Shown here: in pieces, positions 46,008 to 58,600 of the stretch
Layout of the letters: the number at the start of each line of letters is the position of its first letter
How positions within the stretch are numbered: position 1 is the first letter of the stretch
Assembly: GCF_020921035.1 (NCBI RefSeq)
Contig: NC_063159.1
Coordinates: 9,588,501 to 9,652,500 of the forward strand
Source of the DNA: Rhodamnia argentea
Lineage: Eukaryota > Streptophyta > Magnoliopsida > Myrtales > Myrtaceae
Reading direction: 5' to 3'
DNA length: 64,000 bases
Notes under the pieces: model-generated
Told to the model about the DNA's origin: nothing
Database searches by the model: none
The model's input: only the letters and a program-made list of their open reading frames with translations
Position numbers and translations under genes: made by a program

Positions 46008-46820
46008 ATGGCCGTCCTGCATTTACTCATGGTACTTGCACTTCTGAGCACCCGCAATTTGCTCGATGCCCGTTTTATGCTAGATACAACCCCATCCCCT
46101 ATGCCGGAAACATCTATTAGACTGGCCTCCCCACCATCGCCATCCTCACGAACTTCGGTGGCCATGTCACCACTACCGTTGCCTCTTTCAGGCTCACCAA
46201 CCTTGTCATCTACTCCAATGGCTGCATTACCATCATCATCGCCCGCTGTCCAGCCCTCTTTGCCAATTTCCGGCTCATCAAACTCGCCATCCACTCCAGT
46301 GGGCACATTCCCAAGTTTCTCACCTGGCGTCCTACCATCATTGCCGGGGTCGATATTTCCTCCTATCTCTAGCTTGCCTATTCTGTTGCCTTCCCAAGCA
46401 GCCATGTCACCATCTTCCTCACCAAACATCCAACCATCTCTTCCACTACCAGGAACAAGTTCGGGCCCTTCGACTTTATCATCTGCTCCAATGGCCACAT
46501 TACCATCTTTCCCAGGCTCAACATTGCCTCAGCCATCAAGCTCGCCATCTTCAATGTCTTTGCCGGGGCCGACTTTGCCTTCTATCTCTAGCTTGCCAAC
46601 CTCATTGATATCCACTCCATTCACCTCCTCGCAGTCTTCCTCGTCCAGCACGCAGCCATCTTTTGCAGGGACGATAGTACCACCGCCCTCCAGCTCGTCA
46701 AACCCACTCAGCGCCTTTCCCTCAACTGCTAGTCAACCATCCACTCCGATATCTTTGACAATCAGCACTTCTGGTTCTGGCTTACTTACAATGGCCCTCC
46801 CACCACATCATCAACAATAA
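46008..46820 (+). CDS. Secreted Ser/Pro-rich cell-wall-type protein
   Basis: The 270-residue frame begins with a clear signal peptide (MAVLHLLMVLALLSTRNLLDARF) and is otherwise almost wholly Ser, Pro, Leu and Thr. Loose repeats include SPAVQPSLPISGS, SPGVLPSLPGS, SPNIQPSLPLPG and LPSISSLP. No folded domain is present. This resembles the plant group of short secreted proline-rich proteins in which an ARxLLDTTP-like start precedes Pro/Leu repeats; hydroxyproline-linked glycosylation in the cell wall is an inference. The last dozen residues leave the pattern, while another frame from 46,802 reads TSSTITQSPNPTTAISISSP and then SNPWVPPP before a stop at about 46,895. A late frameshift or a small unrecognised intron may therefore have altered the true C-terminus. 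Confidence 0.7.
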   Translation: MAVLHLLMVLALLSTRNLLDARFMLDTTPSPMPETSIRLASPPSPSSRTSVAMSPLPLPLSGSPTLSSTPMAALPSSSPAVQPSLPISGSSNSPSTPVGTFPSFSPGVLPSLPGSIFPPISSLPILLPSQAAMSPSSSPNIQPSLPLPGTSSGPSTLSSAPMATLPSFPGSTLPQPSSSPSSMSLPGPTLPSISSLPTSLISTPFTSSQSSSSSTQPSFAGTIVPPPSSSSNPLSAFPSTASQPSTPISLTISTSGSGLLTMALPPHHQQ

Positions 46821-48294
46821 CACAATCTCCTAACCCAACAACAGCAATCAGTATTTCCTCTCCATCATTCTCAAATCCATGGGTTCCCCCTCCGTGATGC
46901 ACGACTTCTAGAGTTTAATCTCGATAATCTCACCATGCTGCCAGCAAAACTTTGGCAACGATGTTCTACATTATATTGCTATGGCCGAGGGCCACGAGCA
47001 ATGCACCTTGTGGTGCCTTGCAAGTTGAGTGAAAAATCTCTATTTGACAGGCACGCAGGACAAATCTTACATTTCACAGTACCAAGTACTAAAAAAAGAA
47101 CGCATAGGAGTGTATCCACAAGAAGTATAGTACATTTACTATTAGCGATTAATCATATATTATGTTTAATACATGCTCATGCCTCTTTAATTTCTTATCT
47201 TTGCCAAGTTGCTCTATTCCCTAAGTAATTTAATTTTAAAACATGTCTCATAAGCACATCATGCCTCATGTGTACTGATTAGTGATGACAGAACCACCAT
47301 TTGATAATGAATTTGTGGTGTGAACTTTAGCTGAGACGGAACAATTTGACTAGCAAAATCCTCGTACTCTTCTGAGTTAAGATAGCAAATTCTCAAATTA
47401 ACTGTGTTTGAACAGCTGGAAACATTTGAACAAATCAGAAACACACTTCACTTCCAATAATTTAACTTGACCATCAGTGCTTATGAACCCATTAAAAAAT
47501 AACCCCAAAAGGGCAATCCCTTCTTGAAACTCCTACCCTTGAAATAAACTCAAGTGTTCAACCTATTGACTAGTGTCGTAAAATATTTCCAGTTCTATTA
47601 GATGGGTGCAAAAGATCTGAAAGATCTTACTTGATGATCAGACTTATATCACCTTTTTTACACTAGCAAGAAAAGAGGTGTAATAACTTTGATTTTACCT
47701 GATAATTGCAAGGTGAGTAAAGCTTATGAAAGAGCTATTTCTATAGTATGGCCAATAAAACATTTGGCAAAATAGGTAGGTATTGCATGCTTACATGGCA
47801 TCTCAGAAAGACATATGCACAAAAAGATATAGCATGCCATGCCATGCTGCTGTCTGGCCTTCTCCAGGTTGCGTGCTATTGCCTAGCATCCTTCTTTGTG
47901 TGCCCCAGAAAATTAAGTTCAGAATTTGAGGAATCTGACATGGAAGTTTGGCAATATTACATACCATTAAGTGCATAGAATTGGCATACGAATCAATAAA
48001 ATATTCAGAACTTCAAATAGCTTAGAGATAGAGAATTTATGAGAAAGGTCTTGTCAATGAGTGCCACCAGGACACTTGTTAACTAGACCTAATAAAGAAG
48101 TATTTTCATCTCCAATGCATTGATTACACAAAACACAACAAAACCACCGCTTTAGAAATGACAAATTTAAATTCCAATGCATTGATTACAAATAACACAG
48201 GAAACCACTGCTTCAGAAATGACAAATTTTCTTTATTGAGATAGCACTGTCAACAAAATCCTTATAAGAATGGGAGTTCAGTAGATACCTCTTC
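46821..48294. other. Intergenic DNA between the Ser/Pro-rich gene and CNX2
   Basis: AT-rich DNA with the 3' flanks of two convergent genes. Around 48,110-48,235 a phrase including CCAATGCATTGATTACA and ACCACTGCTT/ACCACCGCTTTAGAAATGACAAAT is repeated in tandem about 60 bp apart. No gene is recognised. Confidence 0.45.
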
Positions 48295-50545
48295 TTAGCC
48301 ACCTATATGTATCATTGGCCTATTCGCAGTTTTCGCAATGTCAAACATTCCAGCATGCGCTGCTTTCTTTCTCTTGACCTAAGGCAAGGAAGTGTGTGAC
48401 GTTGATCAGAAGCCAGTAGCATGGAACTAATTTAAACAAAGCAACACAACCTTCTATGGCCCATCATGCCTCAAATAAAAAATAGAAGAAAGGAAAACTG
48501 TCGCTTATGCAAATAGTCGAGGACAGTAAAGACCATGGAATCATTAAAAGCAAACTGTGTACCGCTGCACTAATTATTTCCCTGAGCTCGTCTTCCTCAG
48601 CACCAGCACGAAGGGGATCTCTTAAGCTAACCTGCAGACAGCAAATAAGTGCAAAAAGATAAGTAACTATCAGTTGGAAGATATAATCTCTAAGACATTT
48701 AATGCCTAATTTGGCAGCATAGTGTGTGCGTTCTTTTTTCGTTTCTTTTTTTTTTGGGAGGAGGGGGGGCGTTAACTATGAATTGACACAATAAAAAAAG
48801 GATCTCACACCCGTGGAGCCATCTCAATGTCCATCTTAACGCATAACGTGATAAAGAACAAAATTCTGTAGAAAGATATTAGACTAAACTCCCACACGCT
48901 AAAATGAATGCCACGTGTAATTATAACAAAATTTAACAAGCGGGAGACGCAATTCACCTCTGAAGGCCCAAATAAGCATACTTTGAAGTTCCCATCCGCT
49001 AAAAGTCGCAGTCTATTGCAACCAGCACAAAAATGCTCAGTCATTGACGTGATGAAAGAAACCGTACCGTCATGCCCATCTATCCTGTAGTTCTTCGCTG
49101 TTTCTGAAGGGTGATCCTGAATTCTCTGAAGGCCTTGATATTTCGAAACCTGTTCAGTGGGACAACATACTTAGAGCCTGACTGAGAGACCAAGAGAAAA
49201 TTCATGTGCAGTATCACCTGTGTTTTACCTTACCACTTTATCTAGCATTTCGTAGTACGGCACTAGTTTCTTCACATTCCAAACATTTCCATCGAAAGGC
49301 ATGAACTCAATAAACCGCACATTAATTGGTCTACTTCGAGTCAACTCCACAAAATCGCATATCTCATCATCATTCACGCCACGCATAACAACACAGTTTA
49401 CCTGGAGTAAACCACTGGGCTAGTCAAAAAGCAAAATAAACTTACTGGTGTACTATATAGCATGACAAAGCGCGGGCAAAACATAAGCTAACAATCGTCG
49501 ATTTTCGAATTTTATTCAATGAACTGAGCTGGAGAAGATGCATACTTTCACAGGATTGTAGCCAAGACCAACAGCAGCATTGATAGATTCCAAGACCTTC
49601 TCATGCCCCTTGCGCCTGGTCAAGAATTCAAATTTGGCTGGCACCAGTGTATCCAAGCTGATATTGATAGAGTTAAGGCCAAAATCTTTAAGCTTGGGAA
49701 GTTTCCGGGCAAGAGTGATTCCATTTGTTGTCATAGCTAGTGTCTTTAACCCTTTAAGACTAGACAACCGCAAGCATATGTCTTCGATATCTTTCCTGAT
49801 GGTCGGCTCTCCCCCAGTCAATCGAATCTTGTTGACCCCAGAGGTAACAAACAGGTTTGCTAAACTGACGATCTCATTCGGTGAAAGAAGCTGAGAGCTC
49901 GGAGTAAGTTCCACGCCTTCTGATGGCATACAGTATTGACACCTCAGATTGCAACGCTCCGTTAATGAGATCCTCAAGTAAGTGTGGAGTCTTCCGAAAG
50001 AATCGATCAGCATATCAGAAGGGGAGCTCTCTTTCGAAGGATCCTCAGACAGCTTAGCACAAGTCGTATACATCGTCAAGCCATAATGATCCAATGAACC
50101 TCCCGTCTTACAACTACCAACCTGCTCCACAAATAAAAACTTCTTCATACGTAATGTTTAGAATGAATGGACACAATTTTCGATCGTCTTGAGAAAATGC
50201 TCTATCTCGACCATGAAAAACAAGAGGATAATGTCCTCCTCGCTTCATTATATGTAGCCTAAAAGAAAAAAAGAGGAAGAGGGGGGGCAGTCTTTACGGA
50301 ACATTATCAAATGTCTTCCATCAGGCGACGTGCCCAAGAAATTTATCCAACAAGCTCATCAAACCCCAGAAAAGTCGAACATCAAAGGCTAGAATTTGAA
50401 CATCAAACTCATCACCAACGACAGGCAGACGGAATGGTCGATAACAAAGACAGCACAGAAGGCGGAAAAGAAGAGGCGGCGGGAATCTCACAGCGCGAGA
50501 ACGCAAGCCGCGGACAGCCGACACGCTCTTGGAGAAGAGCTCCAT
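48295..50545 (-). CDS. CNX2: GTP 3',8-cyclase CNX2 (MoaA), molybdenum cofactor step 1
   Basis: Six exons (50492-50545, 49546-50121, 49234-49401, 48958-49149, 48563-48631, 48295-48378) close in frame to 380 residues, near the 390 of Arabidopsis CNX2. With CNX3 it converts GTP to cyclic pyranopterin monophosphate in the mitochondrial matrix. The first exon encodes just 18 residues ([18 protein letters not shown]), a basic, hydroxyl-rich presequence start. The radical-SAM cluster motif CNLRCQYC gives Cys75, Cys79 and Cys82. LTGGEPT and the TNG segment follow. The second cluster motif has Cys307, Cys310 and Cys324 (CAGCNR...VC). The protein ends in the Gly-Gly pair needed by MoaA enzymes. All six iron-sulphur ligands are present. 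The choice of the separate first exon rests on its targeting-peptide character and phase; an alternative ATG at 50,148 would start without it. Confidence 0.96.
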
Positions 50546-51049
50546 TTCGCCTCGACGACGACCGGCCAGAGCGTGGTCAATCCGACCAACGAATGACCTG
50601 AAAAAAAAAAAAAAACAACATTCGAGCGTCAAATTCACGAGACGGAGAGCCGCCGCAGGATTCCGGAGCTCCTACCCGAGCTATAATCGCAAACAAGACG
50701 AAAGCTGCTGGTTCGGAATCGATCACGTTAGGAAAGATTGAATCGCCATGAACGACCTGGATTGGGAACGGTTTGACCGGCCGACCAACCTTGCGGGGGA
50801 TTCTTATGGCTGGCTCTTGGCTGCTGCGGACAGTCGCTGGCCCCAGCCTGGATCGCATGTTTATAAAATATGCCAAAAGAAGAGGATGCGGGACTCGTGG
50901 AATTTGGATTCGGTTCTCATCAACCGCGCGTCGATTCTCATCTCGAGTCATCGCCACGTGTAATTCTCTCTCCGGAAAAAGATCTTGACCGTCCATCGTA
51001 CAGCACTGTGTATGCGATTCGCATGGTGGGACCGGTAATATAAACGGAT

Positions 51050-51395
51050 AACGATACAGATAGTCTCTATGTTATAGCTCAAGGTGCAATACGGTTCATC
51101 AATTTTTAATTTATCCAATATAATCCTGAACTTAATATACCCCTGAATTATATAAAAAAATATTCAATATAGTCATTCTATTAACTTAAGATCATGGACA
51201 ACCTTGAATACTTTGATATAAATCGGGGATTAAATTGAACGTATATAAAATATTCAAAAATCATAATGAATAAATTAAAAAGTTAAGGACCATATTACAC
51301 ATTCATCTAAAATTCAAAGACCACATTGAATAAATTAAAAATTCATGAATCATATTGCACAATTGGCCCAAAGCTCAAGGACCAATTGTGTCGTT
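51050..51395. mobile_element. Inverted-repeat MITE-like element
   Basis: The left end (AACGATACAGATAGTCTC, then CTCAAGGTGCAATACGGTTC) pairs with the reverse complement of the right end (AACGACACAATTGGTCC, then GTGCAATATGATTC) over about 90 bp. Inside, the phrase ATTTAATTTAT(C/T)CAATAT or its complement recurs about four times. AT-rich, no coding potential. Target duplication not identified. Confidence 0.6.
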
Positions 51396-52286
51396 TTTTT
51401 TTCAAGTATAACACGCGTCCAAACTCTGTTCGGCTCTATTAGGCACACATCTCGATCAACCAGTTATCTATATCGAACGTTATTCATACTTAACATGAGC
51501 TATATGATTGATCGTGTACGCTAAAACCGAACTCTTCCCAATTGGTGGGACCAATCACATTCTTGTGCTTCTTCTCATGAATCACGCCGGATAGTTTAGT
51601 GCCACCCCAAGAAAATGAAGGGAAATAAAACGATGCAAGATGGAAATTCTAAATTAAACAAAAAGGAAAAAAAAAAAAAAAAAGAAGGACGAAAAGAAAG
51701 GAGTAGGCTTGGTATTGGAAAGCCCGCCCAATTAACAACATATCTGGGCTTGGGCTTCTTGGGCAATCCATTATCAGATCTATGTCCCGAATAAAGGGAG
51801 AAGCTCTCTTTTTTTTTTTTGGGATTTATTGACGTGGGTGACCATGTTACTATAATTTTGTTTGATATTTAATGTATGAGATTCTATCAAAAGAAAAATA
51901 TATGAGAAAATTTCAAATAAATACCTGAAGATGCCTCATTTTTTCAAATGAAAGTCTAAAGTGAAGGGTAGTTACAGACGAGCGATGTCGCTCTCATGAC
52001 CGTGAGACAGCGCCCTATCCGACGAGGGTCACGACCCTCGCTTGTCTGAAATATAGGAAAGAAATGAGAAAAAAGAAAATAAATAATATGAAACTTAAAT
52101 TCCCAAATATTGTTATTATAGAAAAAAAAAAGGATTATTGACATGGACAATCGCATTCGACCTCGTACCTCCTCGCATTTTCCGAGATTTTTCCTAATTT
52201 ATAAGAGCTCGAGAGAAAAAAAAAAAAACGATGATAATAAATTGCTTAGTCTTGTTCAGGGCTCAGCCCAATCCTAAACCTTAAAC

Positions 52287-52288
<2 letters not shown>

Positions 52289-52319
<31 letters not shown>
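52289..52319. repeat. (GA)n microsatellite in the BRAT1 promoter/leader
   Basis: About 15 GA units lie some 320 bp upstream of the BRAT1 ATG. GA/CT repeats are common near plant transcription starts and can bind GAGA-type factors; no function is shown here. Confidence 0.85.
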
Positions 52320-52322
<3 letters not shown>

Positions 52323-52636
52323 AGCGGCCAGCACGTGACGCGAGGTGGTCTTCCTCTTCCTTCGGCTAAACAGCCCCTAGGGTTTCGTCTTGCATCAGTT
52401 TCTTCCATCTCTTCCTTGCCTATCCCTCCTCTTCTTCTCCTTCCTCCCTTCCTTCCAGCAACGGGATCGCTGGTGGACGCCACGTCCGGCGGTCCAGATC
52501 GCAGGCTCACGAGCGATTTCGGTAACCCTAGGTTGCGGGCGTGTCCCGCTGGCGCCGCGAGGTTTAGTGCTCATCAATGCCGTCTTTCCAATGGGAGTGC
52601 GCGTAGTAATTAAGACATAGCGGGTAGCGACTGGCT

Positions 52637-55600
52637 ATGTATCCCAAGCGGTCCAGTCAAGGGGATGTGCCTGTCCCGAGGCCTGTGCGCACCAGCGATA
52701 GGCTTCGGAGGAGGCCGAAGATTTATGGCCGCACCTACTTCTACTACAATCCGTCCATCATCCGCACCAAGAAGAGCAAGACCAAGACGAGGACGGCCGC
52801 TTCTCAGATTGCGAGATTGCTGCGTCCGGGGACTCGGTCCGACCGAACCCCTAATTCCACGGTAGGTGCTTTCTCTCGCAGCCATGCGACTTGGAATGTT
52901 GGCTGGTTCATCACTAGCGCGCGTGGAGGAACTTGATTTGTCTGCAGATTGAGATTGATGCACATGCCACATTGCACGCGCATTTTTATATCTTCTCGTG
53001 TGTACTTACGTAATGCTTGCTTTGTACCTTATCCTTATTTTCATGGATTGTGTGGGTTCCCGGATGACGTCTGACTGCGTTCCCCCTTTTTTCCCGCTTT
53101 CCTTTGGAGTAAGACTGAATTAAGTTAATAAGTAATGGTATCTCCTATGTTCCATAGTCAATGGCGACCAACCTCCGGCGTTCTTCCAGGAAGAGGGTCT
53201 CAGTTCATTTTGATGGCTATACAGACAGTTCTGGCATGGAGGACGAAGACCTGATGGTGAGCTGACTCTTTCTTTTGAATCGACATGGTATCATAAAAAT
53301 TTGGAATCATCTTGTGGTAGCTGGATGTCAAACTTTTCGTGTCAGTAGTAGTCCTAGTTTAATTAGTATATGGTCCTGAATTTTAGTAACCTTCTTCTCA
53401 GATAAAGAGTTATAGATCTTCAAGGAGACGAATAGATAATAATGCGAGTCACGATGAGCTATCAACTCCACAACGTAGAAAAATTGTGCAGAAGAGATCG
53501 GCGCCTCGTCGTGAAGGCTTGCGGCCACGTCATTCAAATGCCATTGCAGGAGAAAATAATTTGCATTCAGATGATGAAGAACAGGGTACATCTGATGAGA
53601 AGGCTGACCAAGATGGAGCTGAAAATGGCAATGGAGATGACGCTGAGAATGAGGACGAGGGGGATGGGGAGGATGAGGGTGATCGCAGGGGTGAAGGTGA
53701 TGGTGAAGATGATGGAGAAGAGGATGCTGATGATGACGAGGTTGAAGATGAACAGGAGGGTCGGAGAAGGTACGATCTTCGTAACCGTGCGGAAGTGCGA
53801 AGACTTTCTATGGATACTGGGAAGCAAAGACCAAGGTCTCCAAGGAGAATATTGCATCAAGGAATGGGGAATAAGGTCAGTAGAGATGTTAGAAAGGGTA
53901 CCTCTCGGGTTCATAAACGGCACCGTATTGGAAGGGCCGAAGATTCCGACGATTCACTTCTTGTAGATGAGCTAGATCAAGGACCCGCAATTCCCTGGGG
54001 ACGAGGTGGAAACCGCTCAGGAGCTCCTTGGCTCTTTGGGGGACTAGATATGCATGGCACGACAGCCTGGGGATTGAATGTTGCTGCATCTGGTTGGGGT
54101 CATCAGGGTGATGCCCTTGCGGCCTTGACTAGTGGGATCCAAACTGCTGGCCCCAGTTCTAAGGGTGGGGCAGATATACAGCCTTTGCAGGTCGATGACA
54201 GTGTGAGTTTTGATGATATTGGTGGCCTCTCTGAGTATATTGATGCTCTGAAGGAAATGGTCTTCTTTCCCTTACTATATCCTGATTTCTTTGCAAGTTA
54301 TCACATAACTCCACCCAGAGGAGTGTTGTTGTGTGGTCCACCTGGCACAGGGAAAACGCTGATTGCAAGGGCGTTAGCTTGTGCTGCTTCAAGGGCTGGT
54401 CAGAAAGTCAGCTTTTATATGCGGAAGGGTGCTGATGTGCTTAGCAAGTGGGTTGGTGAGGCTGAGAGACAGTTAAAGCTGCTTTTCGAGGAGGCGCAAC
54501 GGAACCAACCTTCCATTATATTCTTTGATGAAATAGATGGTCTTGCGCCTGTACGGTCTAGCAAGCAAGAGCAAATTCACAATTCCATCGTGTCGACTTT
54601 GCTTGCCTTGATGGATGGTCTTGATTCTCGTGGGCAAGTTGTTCTGATTGGAGCTACCAACAGGATTGATGCCATTGACGGGGCTCTTCGACGGCCTGGA
54701 CGATTTGATCGTGAATTTAACTTTCCTCTGCCGGGTTGTGAGGCACGTGCAGAAATATTAGACATACACACTCGCAAGTGGAAGAAGCCTCCATCAGAGG
54801 AGCTGAGGCAGGAGCTTGCGTCTAGTTGTGTCGGATATTGCGGTGCGGACTTGAAGGCTTTGTGCACTGAAGCTGCCATACGCGCCTTCCGTGAAAGATA
54901 TCCTCAAGTTTACACCAGCGACGATAAATTTTTGATCGATGTTGATTCTGTCAAGGTTGAAAAAGATCACTTTATTGAAGCCATGTCGACAATTACGCCC
55001 GCTGCTCATAGAGGCTCCGTAGTGCAGTCTAGACCATTGTCCTCAGCAGTTGCACCATGCCTAAAGCGACACCTGCAGAAAGCCATGGCCTGCATCTCTG
55101 ATATTTTTCCTCCTCTAGCAGTTTCGTCCGATATAACCAAGCTTTCTATGCTGTCGTATGGTTCTGCAATCCCTTTAGTGTATAGACCTCGGCTACTGCT
55201 GTGTGGTAATGAAGGCGTTGGGCTGGTAATTTGCTTGGAACCACTTGATTTGAATAGTTTGTTTCTGCGAGTATTAGACTAAGTAAACTTACTGCTTTAG
55301 TCTGACAGGATCATCTCGGGCCTGCTATATTGCATGAACTGGAGAAGTTCCCCGTACATTCTCTTGGACTTCCGTCTCTTCTTTCAGATCCTAGCGCGAA
55401 GACACCTGAAGAAGCATTGGTTCATATATTTGGTGAAGCCAGGAGAACTACCCCATCAATACTCTATTTACCTCAATTCCATCTTTGGTGGGAAACAGTG
55501 AGTGCATATGCATTTGTAGCTTATACCTTTTGATGTAACAACTGACCCTTCTCGAGATTCAATGTGAATCGTTTTGTTTGTGTATACTAGATACAGCATT

Positions 55601-58600
55601 TTTGGTTTATGTTCTTCTGCCAATGATTTTGATCGGTTAATTTTTGCAGGCACATGATCAGTTGAGGGCTGTCCTACTGACTCTCCTGGAGGAATTGCCA
55701 TCAGACTTGCCTGTATTGTTGCTTGGAGTATCACTAGAAGCACCTGACCAGCTTGATAAGGATGTCACTTCAATTTTCCCTCTGCGTACCATGTATGTGT
55801 TGCTTATAAGCCGGCAATAGTTATGATACATTGAGTTAGTTTGTACGAGATCGCCTGTGCATATAGTCAAGTCATTTGTTTATATGCATGGCTGTAAGAT
55901 AGAGTTATATGTTTAATTTTGTTTTTATCAGCTATCAAGTGGAGAGACCATCCATTGAAGATAGAGATGCCTTTTTTGACAATTTAATTGAAGCTGCCTT
56001 GTCGGTCTCTTCTGATGTTATCACAAAAGAATACCCAAGATCTGTGTCTCCTCCCGATCTTCCCAAGGCACCTAAAGTAGCAACCGGCCCAAAAGCCTCT
56101 GAACTGAAAGCTAAGTTTGAGGCTGAGCAGCATGCACTTCGACGACTGCGCATGTGCCTTAGAGATGTTTGCAACAGGTATACTGATCTGACGCTTAACT
56201 CGACAATTTATTTTTTCCTTTTGGGGTAAGTTCTTCCTGTAGAATGTTGGGCTGATTGATGGATTATCTGGAGTCGGACCATGGGGTTTATTTTGTTGAT
56301 CAACGCGAATTTGTGCTTCTGGTGGCCGTGGGCAATAAAATGAAAATTCTGGATAGTGGGCATTTTTTAGTAAGATTTAAATGATGTTCTGGAAATGAAG
56401 GAGCTAGTGGTTTTGAGCAATGGACAATTCACAGAAGAGATTCTCTAATTTCCCTGACATTGCTGTGTGGTGGATTGCAGGATTCTGTATGACAAAAGAT
56501 TTAGTGTCTTTCATTATCCAGTGACGGATGAAGATGCGCCAAACTATCGCTCAATCATTCAGAACCCGATGGACATATCCACTTTACTGCAGCGTGTTGA
56601 CTCTGGACAGTACATTACATGTTTAGCATTCCTGCAGGATATGGATCTAATTGTTACTAACGCAAAAGTATGTCTCTTCATATGTATCTCTCAGAATGTT
56701 CTCGTCCTTATATCAATTTTTAATTGAAGCATTTCCCTGGGTAATTTGCGGATAGCAAACTGCATAGGATGGAGATATGTGATTTTGTTGCTATATGCCA
56801 TAGCTGTCTAAAGAGGACATATATTGTGGTGTGCATATATGATAAGACTGAGAGAGTTATGAACATGCACTAATAAAGAATCATAACTTCACCTCAATTT
56901 CTGTATTTACCACCTTATTCCACCGATTAGCTTCGCCTGCTTGCTACCAAATCATAGAACTTCGAGAGAAGATGAAAGAGAATGAGCTCATGCTTGATTT
57001 ATGATAAGATTAGATGCTCTGACGAAATTGAAAGAATTTTGCTTTGCTCGTTTCAAATGCGCCTTATTTCATTTGATTGTCTTTGAATTTTGTGAATTTA
57101 TCACTGTTGGTGCTGCCTCCTTGCGACCCTGCAAACTTAAATTGATCTAATTGGCAATTTCTACACGATCATTAATGTTGTCTTTAATATTATTGACCGG
57201 TGTTGCACTCTCCTCTAATATATACTGTAATAAATTATGATTGTGCATGTGTTACACGTATTTCTGATCTCTCTTAAAGGTGTGGTGCCTATCTTGGGGT
57301 TTGCCTTTATTAGAGATTCTACACAATGATGTCTTTAGGTGCACCAATCATCAACTAGTTAATGGGTTCAAGGCAGACTGCAAATTTTTCCTCTTACATG
57401 AGGGATCTGCGAATTTTTCTTACTTGATGTTATGCTAAAATGGTAGTATTTAGTTTATCGGCATTTTTTAACAGTCAGCTGACATTGTAGGATTGCCCTC
57501 CTCATTTTCAGCATATTGGCACTAGAATGTTGCTTCCTTTGGCTTGGATATTATGTCTTAGTGGTAGAAATACCATTCAAAATTGTGATGACTTATGCCG
57601 ACTGGGCTTTGAGACATGTCAAGATTCCATGTTATAAGCTTTTTCCTCTTAATATCTTACTTGCAGGCTTATAATGGAGATGACTACAATGGTGCGAGAA
57701 TTGTTAGCAGAGCTCATGAGCTTCGTGATGCGGTATGTAATTCCTCCTCCACTTTTTCCGGGACATTGACGCTGCTGTACATGGAAATAATTTGAACCCT
57801 TTTTTGCCCTTTCAGGTGTATGGAATGTTGTCACAGATGGACCCTGCGCTGGTTACATTCTGTGACAAGATTGCAGCTCAAGGGGGCCCGATCAACTTGC
57901 CAGATGATTTAGCTGGGTCAACCTTTCCTTCGACCCCTGTTGTGCATCTTGGAACAGCTACTAGAGCAAGCGCTCGACTTCGAAATGTCCAGCCAGACTT
58001 AAAATTAGACCAAAGCTATGTGGCGCTGAAACGACCGAAGAAGAACCTCGATGGTCAACATGCAGGTACAGTCACTTTCCTGCACATCTATTCTGAAATG
58101 TTTCAATGAAACTTTTCCTAGAAAAACTATAGTGATGTAGCCACTAGTTCTTTCAAGATTTACTTAGCAATCTTTATATTATTCAATTTGCCACATGAGC
58201 AATTTCTCTGTAGATTTATTTTCAAAGGCATAAAGATCTTAGGGAAAATTCAACTTAGTACTTTCACACTTTTTCTAATCAAATTCCTGTCCTTTTAATA
58301 TGTCTAATCAAGTCCTTCAACTTTCACAAATTTTCGTGTCAAGCCCCTCTAACATCACATAATGAAACGGTAGTTAGATTTGGTCGGATGGTGTTGGATG
58401 AACTTAAATAAAAATTTGTGGAAGTTTAAGGACTTGATTAGATTAATTAAGGGAACACAGCCTTAATATGGAAAAAGTGTGAAAGCACATGGACGAAAAG
58501 TGGAGTTTTTCCTAGTTAACATAAGTGGCAGTGCTGAGTATAAATTACTATAAGGGGCTCCTTTAGGACATTGAACAGAGTACTAGTTTTTTGTCAATGT

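Larger units (their letters stand above)
50546..52636. other. Divergent spacer between CNX2 and BRAT1
   Basis: This 2.1-kb stretch holds the CNX2 leader (a poly-T tract then CAG near 50,601-50,616 on the coding strand looks like an acceptor of a leader intron), an inverted-repeat element at 51,050-51,395, an AT-rich middle and the BRAT1 leader. The BRAT1 side has a (GA)n run and CT-rich DNA from 52,380. Confidence 0.5.

Noticed and set aside
46935-47228. 97-residue + strand ORF after the Ser/Pro-rich gene
   Set aside because: No signal, domain or pattern continuing from the upstream gene.
53442-53966. Met- and Arg-rich 174-residue frame inside BRAT1 exon 3
   Set aside because: It is the alternate-frame reading of the GAT/GAG-rich acidic tract.
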